Positions 49,048-57,231 of a DNA stretch of 64,000 nt are shown here, piece by piece. The stretch comes from Streptomyces sp. NBC_00091 (GTDB lineage Bacteria; Actinomycetota; Actinomycetes; Streptomycetales; Streptomycetaceae), in assembly GCF_026343185.1 (NCBI RefSeq), contig NZ_JAPEMA010000004.1:1-64000 (forward strand), given 5' to 3'. A program made the position numbers and the translations under genes. Each line of letters opens with the position of its first letter. Position 1 is the stretch's first letter. The notes beneath the pieces were generated by a model that worked only from the letters and a program-made list of their open reading frames with translations, ran no database searches and was not told where the DNA came from.

Positions 49048-49926
49048 GTGACGACTGCCCCCACCGCCACCGCCCAGCTCATGGACGGCACCGGCCTCGC
49101 CCGCCGTGTCTCGGAGCGGACCGCCGCCCTGGCGGCGAAGATCACCGAGCGCACCGGCACCGCCCCCTGTCTGGCCACCGTCCTGGTGGGCGAGGACCCC
49201 GCGTCCGTCACCTACGTACGGATGAAGCAGAACCGTTGCGCCAAGGCCGGGATCACCTCCCGCCACGTGGAGCTGCCGGCCGAGACCACCACCGAGGAGC
49301 TCGTCGCCGCCCTCACGGCCCTCTCCGAGGACCCGGAGATCAGCGGCATCCTGCTCCAGCACCCCGTCCCGCACCACATCGACGAGCGCGCCGCCTTCGA
49401 GGCCATCGCCCCCGGCAAGGACGTCGACGGTGTGACCATGCACTCCTTCGCCGCCATGGGCTTCGGCCTGCCCGGCTTCGTCTCCTGCACCCCCGGCGGC
49501 ATCATGCGCCTGCTCGCCGAGTACGAGGTGGACCTCACCGGCAAGCACGCCGTCGTGGTCGGCCGCAGCGCGATCCTGGGCAAGCCCGCCGGGATGCTGC
49601 TGCTGGAGCAGAACGCCACCGTCACCTACTGCCACTCCCGCACCCAGGACCTGCCCTCGATCGTGCGCCAGGCTGACGTCCTGGTCGCCGCCGTCGGCAA
49701 GGCCGAGTTCATCCGGGGCGAGGACATCAAGCCCGGCGCGGTCGTCCTGGACGCCGGGTACAACGAGGGCAACGTCGGCGACGTCCACTTCGAGTCGGCC
49801 GCCGCCCGCGCCTCCCTGATCACCCCGGTGCCCGGCGGTGTCGGCCCGATGACCATCGCGGTCCTGCTGGAGCAGACCGTGCAGGCCGCCGCCGCCCAGG
49901 CCGGGCTGGACCTCGACGAGCTCTGA
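49048..49926 (+). CDS. folD: Bifunctional methylenetetrahydrofolate dehydrogenase/cyclohydrolase
   Basis: Interconverts 5,10-methylene-, methenyl- and 10-formyl-tetrahydrofolate, using NADP. The 292-aa product has the catalytic SVTYVRMKQNRCAKAGI (~residues 51-67, with Tyr and Lys of YxxxK), SGILLQHPVPHHID, the PGKDVDGVT signature, and the Rossmann VVGRSAILGKPAGMLLLEQN and TPVPGGVGPMTIAVLLEQT signature near the C-terminus. The GTG start has AGGAGA upstream. The ZTP riboswitch in the leader fits regulation by 10-formyl-THF shortage. Confidence 0.97.
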   Translation: MTTAPTATAQLMDGTGLARRVSERTAALAAKITERTGTAPCLATVLVGEDPASVTYVRMKQNRCAKAGITSRHVELPAETTTEELVAALTALSEDPEISGILLQHPVPHHIDERAAFEAIAPGKDVDGVTMHSFAAMGFGLPGFVSCTPGGIMRLLAEYEVDLTGKHAVVVGRSAILGKPAGMLLLEQNATVTYCHSRTQDLPSIVRQADVLVAAVGKAEFIRGEDIKPGAVVLDAGYNEGNVGDVHFESAAARASLITPVPGGVGPMTIAVLLEQTVQAAAAQAGLDLDEL

Positions 49927-49942
49927 CCCACAAGGCCACCCC

Positions 49943-51127
49943 CTACGAGCGGCCCGCCGGGACCCCCTGGCGGGCCGCCGCCACGATGGGCGAGCTGCGG
50001 AAGGCGCGGGCGAGTGCGGCCATCGGCTGGCTGTCGAGGCGGTACGGGGCCGGGTCCGCGGGCCCGGGACCCGGGTCCCCCGCCCGCTCGGCGGCGGCCC
50101 GCGCCCGGCAGGCGGCGGCGAGCATGGCCGCGTCCGCCACCACGGAGGCACCCGCCTCCGCCAGGCCCTGGCGGCGCGCGGCCTCGTACGCGGCCGACCG
50201 TACGGCGGGGTCGAACCAGCCCGCGAGGGCCAGCAGCCCGTCGTCGATCACCGACTCGCGGTGGATCAGCCGGATCCCGACCGGCGACCACCAGGTCAGC
50301 GGAACCGTCGCCACATTGCGGCTCGCGAACCCGCGCAGCGCCTTCCACAGCGGGCGCAGCCGCCGGTACTGGCTGAAGTCCCGCCAGGTCGCCGAGCCGC
50401 CGACCATCGGGACGATGAACCCGGAGCCCACCAGCAGCGCCGCCGCCGAGGCCAGCGGCGGGGCCACGTACGTGGACAGGGCGTCCCAGTCGTGGCCCGC
50501 CCAGCGGGCACCCACCGCCGCCCACTTCGCGACGAGGTACCCGAGGTCCATCACCCCGCCCAGCATGAGCAGCGCCAGCCCGGTCCGCAGCAGCCGCAGC
50601 GCGGGGTCGACCCGTAGCATCCACTTCAGGCAGAGCAGGCTCAGCGCGGCGCTGCCCGCGGTGTGCGCCAGCAGGTAGCAGACGATCATCTCGCGCAGCC
50701 ACGGCGTGTTGGCGTAGTACGTGTCCAGGTCCCGCAGCCGCTCCACCGGCGCGTCACCGATCACGAACAGCACCACGATCAGCACGGTGACCGCGCCGAA
50801 CACCCCCACCGTCAGCCAGGTCGCCCGCCGCAGGACCGCCGCCGGACCTCCCGCCCAGTGCAGGATCAGCACGATCGAGGCCCCCGAGAAGGCGGTCAGG
50901 ACGCCGTACACCAGCGGGGCGGCGAAGTTGACGACACCGGTGAGGTCGTTGACCGCCGCGAGGGACGGCGGGGCCGCCAGGAAGGTGAGCAGGCAGCCGA
51001 CCGCCAGCAGCGCGCAGACGGCCCGCATCAGCGGCTGGTCCCAGCCCCGGCGCAGCGCCGGGGCCTTGATCAGCAGGGCCAGCACCATCACGGAGCCCGC
51101 CAGGTAGAGGGTCAGGCCGTCCTTCAC
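49943..51127 (-). CDS. MAB_1171c-type membrane protein (DUF6545-like)
   Basis: A 394-aa protein. The N-terminal ~240 residues hold about seven membrane spans (starting KDGLTLYLAGSVMVLALLIK), and the C-terminal ~150 residues are soluble and helical (FSQYRRLRPLWKALRGFASR; SVIDDGLLALAGWFDPAVRS). This architecture matches the actinobacterial MAB_1171c family of putative transporters. The GTG start overlaps the stop of the FAD monooxygenase gene by four bases (GTGA; a second GTG lies one codon earlier), so it is coupled to it. In other actinomycetes this family tends to occur beside ImmA/IrrE-like peptidases, as it does here. Function unproven. Confidence 0.8.
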   Translation of the reverse strand: MKDGLTLYLAGSVMVLALLIKAPALRRGWDQPLMRAVCALLAVGCLLTFLAAPPSLAAVNDLTGVVNFAAPLVYGVLTAFSGASIVLILHWAGGPAAVLRRATWLTVGVFGAVTVLIVVLFVIGDAPVERLRDLDTYYANTPWLREMIVCYLLAHTAGSAALSLLCLKWMLRVDPALRLLRTGLALLMLGGVMDLGYLVAKWAAVGARWAGHDWDALSTYVAPPLASAAALLVGSGFIVPMVGGSATWRDFSQYRRLRPLWKALRGFASRNVATVPLTWWSPVGIRLIHRESVIDDGLLALAGWFDPAVRSAAYEAARRQGLAEAGASVVADAAMLAAACRARAAAERAGDPGPGPADPAPYRLDSQPMAALARAFRSSPIVAAARQGVPAGRS

Positions 51128-52548
51128 CACCGGGACCGGCCAGAGGTGCCGGCTCCGTCGAGGCCCGCGACCGCCCGCTCGGCCGCCGTCAGCGGCGGAG
51201 CCGTCGGGGCGTCCCTGCCGGAGGTGCGCAGCACCCGCCAGACCACCTCCGGCCGGAACCAGGCGGTGGGCGGGCTGGACATGGTGATGACCTCGAAGAA
51301 GGCGCCGGTGAGCCGCTCCTCGGTGCTCGCCCCCGCCACCAGCCGGCCGACGTAGGCGTCGAGCAGCCCCGCCCCCGGCTTCGGCTTCGTGCCGGTGGCT
51401 CCGGGGTAGCGGATGTCCTGCGAGGTGGCCAGCTCCCAGGCGGCGGCCACCTGCGGGGTGAGGGCGCGCTGTGCGGCCCTGCCGAAGCCGGGCCGGGCCG
51501 GGTCCCCGGCGCGCAGCAGGGCGCGGACGGCGAGCAGGCCCTGCGCGGCGACGGTCATGCCCTGCCCGTAGACCGGGTTGAAGGTGGCGACGGAGTCCCC
51601 GACGGCGAAGAAGCCGTCGGGCAGGTCCGCCTGCTCGAAGTGGATGCGGCGGTTCGCGGTGCTCTGGGTGACGGCGACGCCGGTGAGCGGCTTCCTCCCC
51701 TCCAGCAGCCGGCCGACGACGGGGTCCCGGACGCTCCTGGCGAAGGGGACGAAGGCGTCGGGGTCGTCGGTGGGCCGGCCGCCGCGGGTGCCGGACAGGG
51801 TGGCCTGCCACTGGCCGTTCTCGATCGGGACGATCGTCGCGGTCCGGCCCGGCACGGGCACCCGGGGGTCGGACTGGACGTTGACGATGGGGAAGCCCAG
51901 CTCGTGGGCTTCGGCGGGCGCCTCGAAGACGCGGGTGGCGTAGACCAGGCCGGAGTCGACCTCGGCCTGCCGGATACCGCGCACCCCGAGCGCCTCCAGC
52001 CAGGCGCGGGCCCGGGACCCGCGCCCGCCGGCGTCGACGACGAGGTCGGCCGGGAGCAGCCGGCCCTGCTCCTCGGGGGTGTCGGCGCGGACGCCGGTGA
52101 TCCGGGCGGCCGTGCCCTCCAGGGACCGCACCCGGCTCCGCTGGAGGGTGGTGACCCCCGGGAGGGCGGTCACCCGGCGGCGGACCACCGAGTCGAGCAG
52201 GTCGCGGCCGCAGGAGATGTTGAACTGGGTCTCGCCGCCACGGGGGAGCCAGCCCCGGGCGGTCATCGACACCAGGTCGGTGGGCAGGCTGCGGCGCAGC
52301 GCGCCGGCCGCCGTCCAGTCGTCGGTGATGCCGGGCAGGATCTCCTCGATGGCGCGGGCTCCGGCCGACCACATGACGTGCACGTGCCGGGCCTGCGGGA
52401 GCCCGCGCCGGGGCACGGGGCCTTCGGGCAGGGTGTCGGCGTCGATGATCGTGACCGTCGCGTGCTCGGCGAGGACGGCGGCCGCGAGCAGGCCCGCCAT
52501 GCTGCCGCCGATGACGACGGCATGGCGCTGCGGGGAGGACTGGTGCAT
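51124..52548 (-). CDS. FAD-dependent monooxygenase/oxidoreductase
   Basis: A 474-aa flavoprotein. The dinucleotide-binding motif is VVIGGSMAGLLAAAVLAEHA (~residues 11-30), followed by VTIIDADTLPE. A second FAD motif, FFAVGDSVATFNPVYGQGMT (~320-339), is the GD motif of aromatic hydroxylases and related enzymes. A DLVVDAGGRGSRARAWLEALG stretch completes the class A monooxygenase pattern. The substrate is unknown. It is the middle gene between an ImmA/IrrE-like peptidase and the membrane protein, translationally coupled to the latter; a G-rich 162-bp spacer separates it from the peptidase gene. Confidence 0.88.
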   Translation of the reverse strand: MHQSSPQRHAVVIGGSMAGLLAAAVLAEHATVTIIDADTLPEGPVPRRGLPQARHVHVMWSAGARAIEEILPGITDDWTAAGALRRSLPTDLVSMTARGWLPRGGETQFNISCGRDLLDSVVRRRVTALPGVTTLQRSRVRSLEGTAARITGVRADTPEEQGRLLPADLVVDAGGRGSRARAWLEALGVRGIRQAEVDSGLVYATRVFEAPAEAHELGFPIVNVQSDPRVPVPGRTATIVPIENGQWQATLSGTRGGRPTDDPDAFVPFARSVRDPVVGRLLEGRKPLTGVAVTQSTANRRIHFEQADLPDGFFAVGDSVATFNPVYGQGMTVAAQGLLAVRALLRAGDPARPGFGRAAQRALTPQVAAAWELATSQDIRYPGATGTKPKPGAGLLDAYVGRLVAGASTEERLTGAFFEVITMSSPPTAWFRPEVVWRVLRTSGRDAPTAPPLTAAERAVAGLDGAGTSGRSRW

Positions 52549-52607
52549 CGCGTGGTGCTCTCTGTCGGACCGCGCGGCCCCGGGCGGCGGCGCGGGCGGG
52601 TGAAGGC

Positions 52608-52639
52608 GGCGGGCGGAGGAGGTGGCGGGCGGAGGAGGT
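52608..52639 (+). repeat. Tandem 16-bp G-rich repeat in cassette spacer
   Basis: Two perfect copies of GGCGGGCGGAGGAGGT (52608-52623, 52624-52639), followed to ~52700 by more G-tracts (GGGGGAGGGGG, GGGG, GGG). The plus strand has enough runs to form G-quadruplexes; the message of the minus-strand genes would be C-rich here. It fills most of the spacer between the peptidase and monooxygenase genes. Confidence 0.75.
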
Positions 52640-52710
52640 GGGCGCAGGCGGCGGCGGGGGAGGGGGCGGAGGGGCGGCGCGGGTGGGAGCGGGCGTCGGG
52701 CGGGACGCGC

Positions 52711-53265
52711 TCAACGGCTCCAGCCGAGCGAGGACTTGATCCGTTCGATCTCCTCCGAGAAGGGCTCCTGCCGGGGTGGGGGCAGGAAGGCCTTGAGGAT
52801 CTTGCCGAGGTGCAGGCCGAAGGTCTCGGCCCGGATCTCGGCCGGGTCCTCGTGGTCGGCGCGGGCGGCCGCCTGCCGGATCACGCACTCCAGCGCGGAG
52901 TCCGGGCGCAGCAGCTCCGCGAGGCTGCCGCGGGGTCCCGTCAGGCGTGCGGCCACCGTCAGGCCGTGGCCGTCGCAGGCGCCCTCCTCGATGTGCCACA
53001 GCTCGTGGCAGGCGATGACCAGCTGGTGCTCGGGCCGGGTGCGGGCCTCGACGACGACCAGGTCGCGATCTTCGAGCTGGAGCCACAGTCCGCTGGCGGT
53101 CTCCGGCGGGAAGGGGGCGAAGTGGTAGTCCACCGGCCGGCCGCTGCGGCGCCCGAAGGCCGCGCACAGCGCCCCGATGATCTCGGCGGCCCCGGCCGGG
53201 CGGGTGAGCCGCGCGTCCGCCAGCAGCTCGGCGCCGAGCCTCCGCATGGTCCGTGTGGTCCTCAT
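52711..53265 (-). CDS. ImmA/IrrE-like metallopeptidase ('toxin component' type)
   Basis: A 184-aa protein with the zinc-peptidase motif HELWH at residues 87-91 (context QLVIACHELWHIEEG). Before it come GLWLQLEDRDLVVVEART and the typical N-terminus GALCAAFGRRSGRPVDYHFA. ImmA/IrrE-fold proteins cleave repressors or act as toxin components; in actinomycetes this subgroup accompanies MAB_1171c-type membrane proteins. ATG 53265 follows GGGGGAAG. No XRE partner is adjacent; the nearest XRE gene is at 54118-54912, facing the same way but separated by a convergent membrane gene. The catalytic target is unknown. Confidence 0.78.
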   Translation of the reverse strand: MRTTRTMRRLGAELLADARLTRPAGAAEIIGALCAAFGRRSGRPVDYHFAPFPPETASGLWLQLEDRDLVVVEARTRPEHQLVIACHELWHIEEGACDGHGLTVAARLTGPRGSLAELLRPDSALECVIRQAAARADHEDPAEIRAETFGLHLGKILKAFLPPPRQEPFSEEIERIKSSLGWSR

Positions 53266-53706
53266 GGCGCTTCCCCCTCGGCGGTAGTACGGGTCCGTGG
53301 GCGCCGGCTTCCCGGCCCCGGGTCGGGCGGTCCGCGGCTGTCGCCCGGTCAGGCCTGCCACGTCCGCCGGCGCCACGACGCGGCGGCGCCCGGCCGCCGC
53401 GGTGGGGTCGGTTCGGGCGGTGGCTCGCACCGGAAGGTTCTCCGTATGTCGGCAGGACGTTCGGTGGCTCGGTGCGGTGAAGCCTAACCGCCGGTCCCGC
53501 CCCTAACCACCGCATCCCCCAGACTTCCCGCCACCGGCCCCCGCGGCCCGCGCGGGGGCGGCCCGTCCGCCGCCATGACCCCGGAGGTAATCGACCGCGC
53601 GGGGGGCCCGGCGGCACAGTGGGGTCATCGGGTTCCGGGGCCGCGCACTCGGCTCCGGGGCCCGTCTCCCACCTGGCCGTTCGACCTCGACGGAGGCTGA
53701 TCCACC
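53266..53706. other. Divergent intergenic region of the ImmA-like cassette
   Basis: A gene-free region of 441 bp between the divergent peptidase and small membrane protein genes. It is GC-extreme (~53500-53600) with a relatively AT-richer patch near 53434-53460 (AGGTTCTCCGTATGT). No consensus promoter, repeat or RNA is recognised; short open frames in it are not supported. Confidence 0.35.
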
Positions 53707-54132
53707 GTGTCCGCAACCCTGCTCGGCAGCATCGCCCGCACCACCGTTCCGCAGACCGTGCTGCGCCGCTTCCTCGCCCTCGACTCCGTGGTCACCACCG
53801 GCAACGGGCTCGCGTACGTCGCCTTCTCCGCCCCGCTGGGGCGGCTGCTCGGGGTCGGGCAGGGGCTGTTGCTGGAGCTCGGCGTCCTGTTGGTGCTGTA
53901 CGGCGCCGCGGTCGGCTGGCTGGCCTCGCGCAGCCAGCCCCCGGCACTCGCCGTGAAGGCCGTCGTCGAGACCAACTACGCCTGGGCCGCGCTGAGTCTG
54001 GTCGCCCTCGTGGTGTGGTTCTCGCCGACCGCCGCCGGGACCGTGTGGATCCCGGCGCAGGCCCTCACCGTCGCCTCGTTCGCCCTGCTCCAGCAGCTCG
54101 CCCTGCGCTCAGTCCCCTCAGTCTCCGAGTGA
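53707..54132 (+). CDS. Small integral membrane protein (141 aa)
   Basis: Four predicted membrane spans: LALDSVVTTGNGLAYVAFSA; LLLELGVLLVLYGAAVGWLA; the ALSLVALVVWF region; and PAQALTVASFALLQQLALRS. No signature motif beyond a conserved-looking Asn in the first and third segments (TGNGLAY, VETNYAWAAL). The start is a GTG. Its 3' end overlaps the convergent XRE/MmyB gene by 15 bases. Function unknown. Confidence 0.7.
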   Translation: MSATLLGSIARTTVPQTVLRRFLALDSVVTTGNGLAYVAFSAPLGRLLGVGQGLLLELGVLLVLYGAAVGWLASRSQPPALAVKAVVETNYAWAALSLVALVVWFSPTAAGTVWIPAQALTVASFALLQQLALRSVPSVSE

Positions 54133-54912
54133 GCGCAGGTACTTCACCGTCGCCGGGTCGGCCGGGAGCATCGTCTCGATGGCCAGCTCGGCGACGGTCA
54201 CGTCCATCGGCGTGTTGAAGGTCGCGATGGACGACACGAAGGACAGCAGGTGGCCGTCGTGCTCGATGACCAGCGGCAGCGCGATGTACGGGACGGGCTC
54301 GTCCGGTTCGCGGTCGCCCGGACGCTCGGCGACCGGATACGCCGACACCTCCTCGTACAGCGCACGGAGCGGCTCGGACCGGGCCAGCGCGATCTGGCGC
54401 TCCATCTGGGCCAGCAGGTGCCCGCGCCACTCCTCGAGGTTGCGGATCTTCGGGGCCAGGCCTTCGGGGTGCAGGGTGATCCGCATGGCGTTCAGCGGCG
54501 GGGTCAGCAGGTGCTGCGGCAGTCCGTCCAGCAGCATCAGGATGCCCCGGTTGGCGGCGACGACGTCGTACGTGGCGTCCACGACCAGCGCGGGATAGGG
54601 CTCGTATCCCGTCAGCAGCCGCTGTATGCCCTCGCGCAGTGTCTCCATCGACGGGTCGTCCAGCGCCGTCTGCGCGTAGTGCGGGGCGTAACCCGCAGCC
54701 AGCAGCAGCGCGTTGCGCTCCCGGACCGGCACGTCGAGCCGGTCGGCCAGCCGCAGCACCATCTCCTCGCTCGGCCGGGACCGCCCCGTCTCGATGAAGC
54801 TGATGTGCCGCGACGAGGAGTCGGCGCGGCCCGCCAGCTCCAGCTGGCTGATCCCGCGCCGCTCCCGCCATGCGCGGAGCAGGGCACCGACCGTGGGCGT
54901 CGTGGTGGTCAT
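54118..54912 (-). CDS. XRE-family regulator with MmyB-like ligand-binding domain
   Basis: A 264-aa regulator. The N-terminal HTH is RAWRERRGISQLELAGRADS, then SSRHISFIETGRSRPSEEMV (~residues 10-50). The MmyB-like PAS-fold ligand domain follows (YPALVVDATYDVVAANRGIL near 100; then EWRGHLLAQMERQIALARSE and SFVSSIATFNTPMDVTVAEL near the end). Such proteins often control an adjacent reductase or hydrolase. TACCGT seven bases before ATG 54912 suggests a leaderless message. It follows the flavin enzyme gene on the opposite side by 34 bp in tandem orientation and may share its transcript. Confidence 0.9.
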   Translation of the reverse strand: MTTTTPTVGALLRAWRERRGISQLELAGRADSSSRHISFIETGRSRPSEEMVLRLADRLDVPVRERNALLLAAGYAPHYAQTALDDPSMETLREGIQRLLTGYEPYPALVVDATYDVVAANRGILMLLDGLPQHLLTPPLNAMRITLHPEGLAPKIRNLEEWRGHLLAQMERQIALARSEPLRALYEEVSAYPVAERPGDREPDEPVPYIALPLVIEHDGHLLSFVSSIATFNTPMDVTVAELAIETMLPADPATVKYLRSLGD

Positions 54913-54946
54913 GCCCACGACGGTAGCCGAGCGGGGCCGGCCGGGC

Positions 54947-56740
54947 TCAGCCGAGGTCGAAGACGTTCCGCAGGCCGAGACGGTAGCGCCACAGGTCGTG
55001 CCGCTTGGCGGACTCCAGCTCCGGGGGCCGGAAGCGCGGGATCACCGCGCACCTCGCCGCCGCCGAACCCTCCCGGTCCAGCAGGGCGTTGACGGCCGCG
55101 CGGGCCGAGGCGTTCGCGCCCTCCATCGTCGCCAGGTCGATGTCGACGGCCACGTAGTCCCCGCTGAGGAAGAAGTTGGGGATGCGGGTGCCCGCGCTCG
55201 GCCGGTTGTGGAAGGTGCCGGTCGGGTGGATCAGCAGCTCGTCCTGGTTGGTGGGCCGCGGAGTGCCCAGCCCGTCCACCCCCGGGTCCAGGAACCAGGA
55301 GTGCAGGACGCGGTCGGCCAGCGGGGTCTTCCCGGTGTCGTTGAGGGAGGCCTTCAGCTGCGCCCACACCTCGCGCGCCACCTCCTCCCGGGTGCACTGC
55401 TTGGCCGTCTTCCCGTAGAGGATCCCGGGCTTGTCCCACTCCGAGATGTCCACCGACAGGCAGTCCACGGCCGCGCCGTCGCCGTAGTCGGCCGGGAAGT
55501 CCCGGGCCGGCCAGTGCTCGGCCTGCTGGATCGCCGTCAACGACCAGGGCGAGTCGATGCAGTTGAGGTGTCCGTGCACCAGCGGGGCGCGCTCGGTCAG
55601 ATAGAACTGGATGCCGGTCATCCAGTCGGTGCGCAGCAGGTCGCAGCGCCCCAGCATCGGGTCGGCGGCCCGCAGCCCCGCGCTCCAGGTGCGGCGGGCG
55701 TGTTCCACGGGCAGAGCGCTGACGTAGTGGTCGGCGGTGACGGTCTGCCGTGCCCCGTCCGGGTCCAGGGCTCCGACCCCGCTCACGCGGCCGTCCGCGT
55801 ACCGCACCTCCTGGACCGTCCAGCCGATCCTGAACTCCACGCCGAGGGAGCGCAGGTGGTGCTCCCAGGGGTCGATCCAGGCCTCGTTCGTCGGCAGGTT
55901 GAGGATCCGGTCCGGCGGGCCGTCCGCGCCCCGGCCCAGCGCGTTGCAGACGAAGGCCTCCCCGAGGGTGCCGACCGTACGGGTCGAGGCCTCCTCGGCC
56001 TTGGTGGCCACGATGTTGCGGGTGATGCCCACGGCCAGGATGCGCTGGTATTCGGCCGACATCTGCGCGGCCCGGGTGAACTCCCACCACGGTGTGTGCT
56101 CCCACACCTCGTCGCGGCGCTCGTCGCAGCTGGTGAGGAAGACCAGCACGCGGTTGACGAAGTACGCCGTCTCGTGCGCGGGGAGCCGGACCAGGGACTG
56201 CAGGATGCCGGTCAGGGCGCGCCGCAGCTCGTCGGGCGTCAGCTCGGCGGGGGAGTGGCCGGGCCAGGGGATGGGTGCGCGCAGGTCCTCGCGGCCGGCC
56301 GCCCGGGCGAACATCATCTCGCGCGGGGCCACGAGGTTGTCCCACACGCCGCCCGCGTTGCCGGGGAAGGGGATGCGCCGCATCGTGTCCGGCAGGTTGT
56401 GGTAGATGCCGGGGATGAAGCGGAACCCGTGTTCGGCCGGCAGGGGTCTGCGGCCGCCCCGGGCGCTGCCGGGCACGTCCATGCTGCGGGCCTTGCCGCC
56501 GAGCGCCCGGCGCTCGTACACCGTGACGGCGTAGCCGCGTTCGGCGAGTTCGTGCGCGGCGGTCAGCCCGGCCACCCCGCCGCCGAGCACGGCGACGCGG
56601 CGCCCGTTCGGGGGCGGTGGGCCGGCCGCCGCCGCGGCCGGTGCCGCGCCGGCCCCCAGGGCCGGGAGGGCGCCGGCGGCGGCCGCCGCACCCGCGATGA
56701 ACGCACGCCTCGAACTGCCCGTACCGCTCGTGCCGGTCAT
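54947..56740 (-). CDS. Tat-exported FAD-dependent amine-oxidase/desaturase-like protein
   Basis: A 597-aa flavoenzyme. The N-terminus has a twin-arginine motif SSRRAFIAGAA (~residues 9-19) and an Ala-rich hydrophobic region, so export in folded form is likely. The FAD motif RVAVLGGGVAGLTAAHELAE (~48-67) is followed by VYERRALGGKARSMD, the amine-oxidase/phytoene-desaturase signature. The C-terminal NFFLSGDYVAVDIDLATMEG holds the second FAD contact, with a family-typical GANASARAAVNALL helix. It could act on a hydroxysqualene-, carotenoid- or amine-type substrate; none can be picked. The ATG has AAGGAGG upstream. Confidence 0.85.
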   Translation of the reverse strand: MTGTSGTGSSRRAFIAGAAAAAGALPALGAGAAPAAAAAGPPPPNGRRVAVLGGGVAGLTAAHELAERGYAVTVYERRALGGKARSMDVPGSARGGRRPLPAEHGFRFIPGIYHNLPDTMRRIPFPGNAGGVWDNLVAPREMMFARAAGREDLRAPIPWPGHSPAELTPDELRRALTGILQSLVRLPAHETAYFVNRVLVFLTSCDERRDEVWEHTPWWEFTRAAQMSAEYQRILAVGITRNIVATKAEEASTRTVGTLGEAFVCNALGRGADGPPDRILNLPTNEAWIDPWEHHLRSLGVEFRIGWTVQEVRYADGRVSGVGALDPDGARQTVTADHYVSALPVEHARRTWSAGLRAADPMLGRCDLLRTDWMTGIQFYLTERAPLVHGHLNCIDSPWSLTAIQQAEHWPARDFPADYGDGAAVDCLSVDISEWDKPGILYGKTAKQCTREEVAREVWAQLKASLNDTGKTPLADRVLHSWFLDPGVDGLGTPRPTNQDELLIHPTGTFHNRPSAGTRIPNFFLSGDYVAVDIDLATMEGANASARAAVNALLDREGSAAARCAVIPRFRPPELESAKRHDLWRYRLGLRNVFDLG

Positions 56741-56754
56741 GCCCCGCCTCCTTG

Positions 56755-56767
56755 TTACCGGTGGTAA
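56755..56767. promoter_or_regulatory. Inverted repeat TTACCGGTGGTAA upstream of the flavin enzyme
   Basis: A perfect five-base dyad (TTACC/GGTAA) with a three-base centre, immediately upstream of the ribosome-binding site of the flavin enzyme (15-27 bases from its ATG). The position would let a bound dimer block transcription or translation. The regulator is unknown; the XRE/MmyB protein next door is a candidate. Confidence 0.5.
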
Positions 56768-56910
56768 TGCTTGGTCCGGCGCAGGAGCATAGGGGGAGCG
56801 GCAAGGGCCCGGAAGCGCTGCGAAGCACTCGGGCGCACTATGGCGGGAAAGGTTCACCACGGCGTGCGCTGTGGAAAGCTGACTGCACATCACGGGGAAG
56901 GAGACAGCGG

Positions 56911-57216
56911 ATGCCGAGCGAACCGCTTTCGCAGAAGGAGATCGAGGACCGGCTCCGGGAACTTCCCGGCTGGGCCTTCGAGGACGACCGGATCCGGCGC
57001 ACGTACCGGGTGGGCACGCACCGGGCCGCGAGCGCCCTGGTCGCCCACATCGCCGTGGTCCAGGACGAGCTGAACCACCACTCGGACCTCACCCTCGGCT
57101 ACAACACCGTCCGCCTCTCGGTGAACAGCCACGACGCGGGCGGTGTCGTCACCGAGCAGGACTTCGCCCTCGCCGAACGCGTCGAAGCCCTCGCCCCCGC
57201 CCACGGAGCGAGCTGA
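56911..57216 (+). CDS. 4a-hydroxytetrahydrobiopterin dehydratase (PCD/DCoH)
   Basis: A 101-aa pterin-4a-carbinolamine dehydratase. The family pattern is complete: DELNHHSDLTLGYNTVRLSV (~residues 50-69) with the catalytic His pair, then NSHDAGGVVTEQDFALAERV with the third His and Asp. It regenerates the pterin cofactor after aromatic amino acid hydroxylation, or acts in moco/folate side metabolism in organisms without such a hydroxylase. The ATG follows GGGGAAGGAGA. Divergent from the flavin enzyme gene. Confidence 0.93.
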   Translation: MPSEPLSQKEIEDRLRELPGWAFEDDRIRRTYRVGTHRAASALVAHIAVVQDELNHHSDLTLGYNTVRLSVNSHDAGGVVTEQDFALAERVEALAPAHGAS

Positions 57217-57231
57217 CGCCTCCGAACGGGG

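Noticed and set aside
52263-52523. Small frames antisense to the FAD monooxygenase or in its second frame
   Set aside because: Ser/Arg-rich shadow translation without start signals.
51128-53716. A continuous minus-strand frame running upstream from the MAB_1171c-type gene for hundreds of codons
   Set aside because: It crosses the monooxygenase and peptidase genes in a different frame with low-complexity sequence; only the part from 51127 to 49943 has membrane-protein character and a coupled start.
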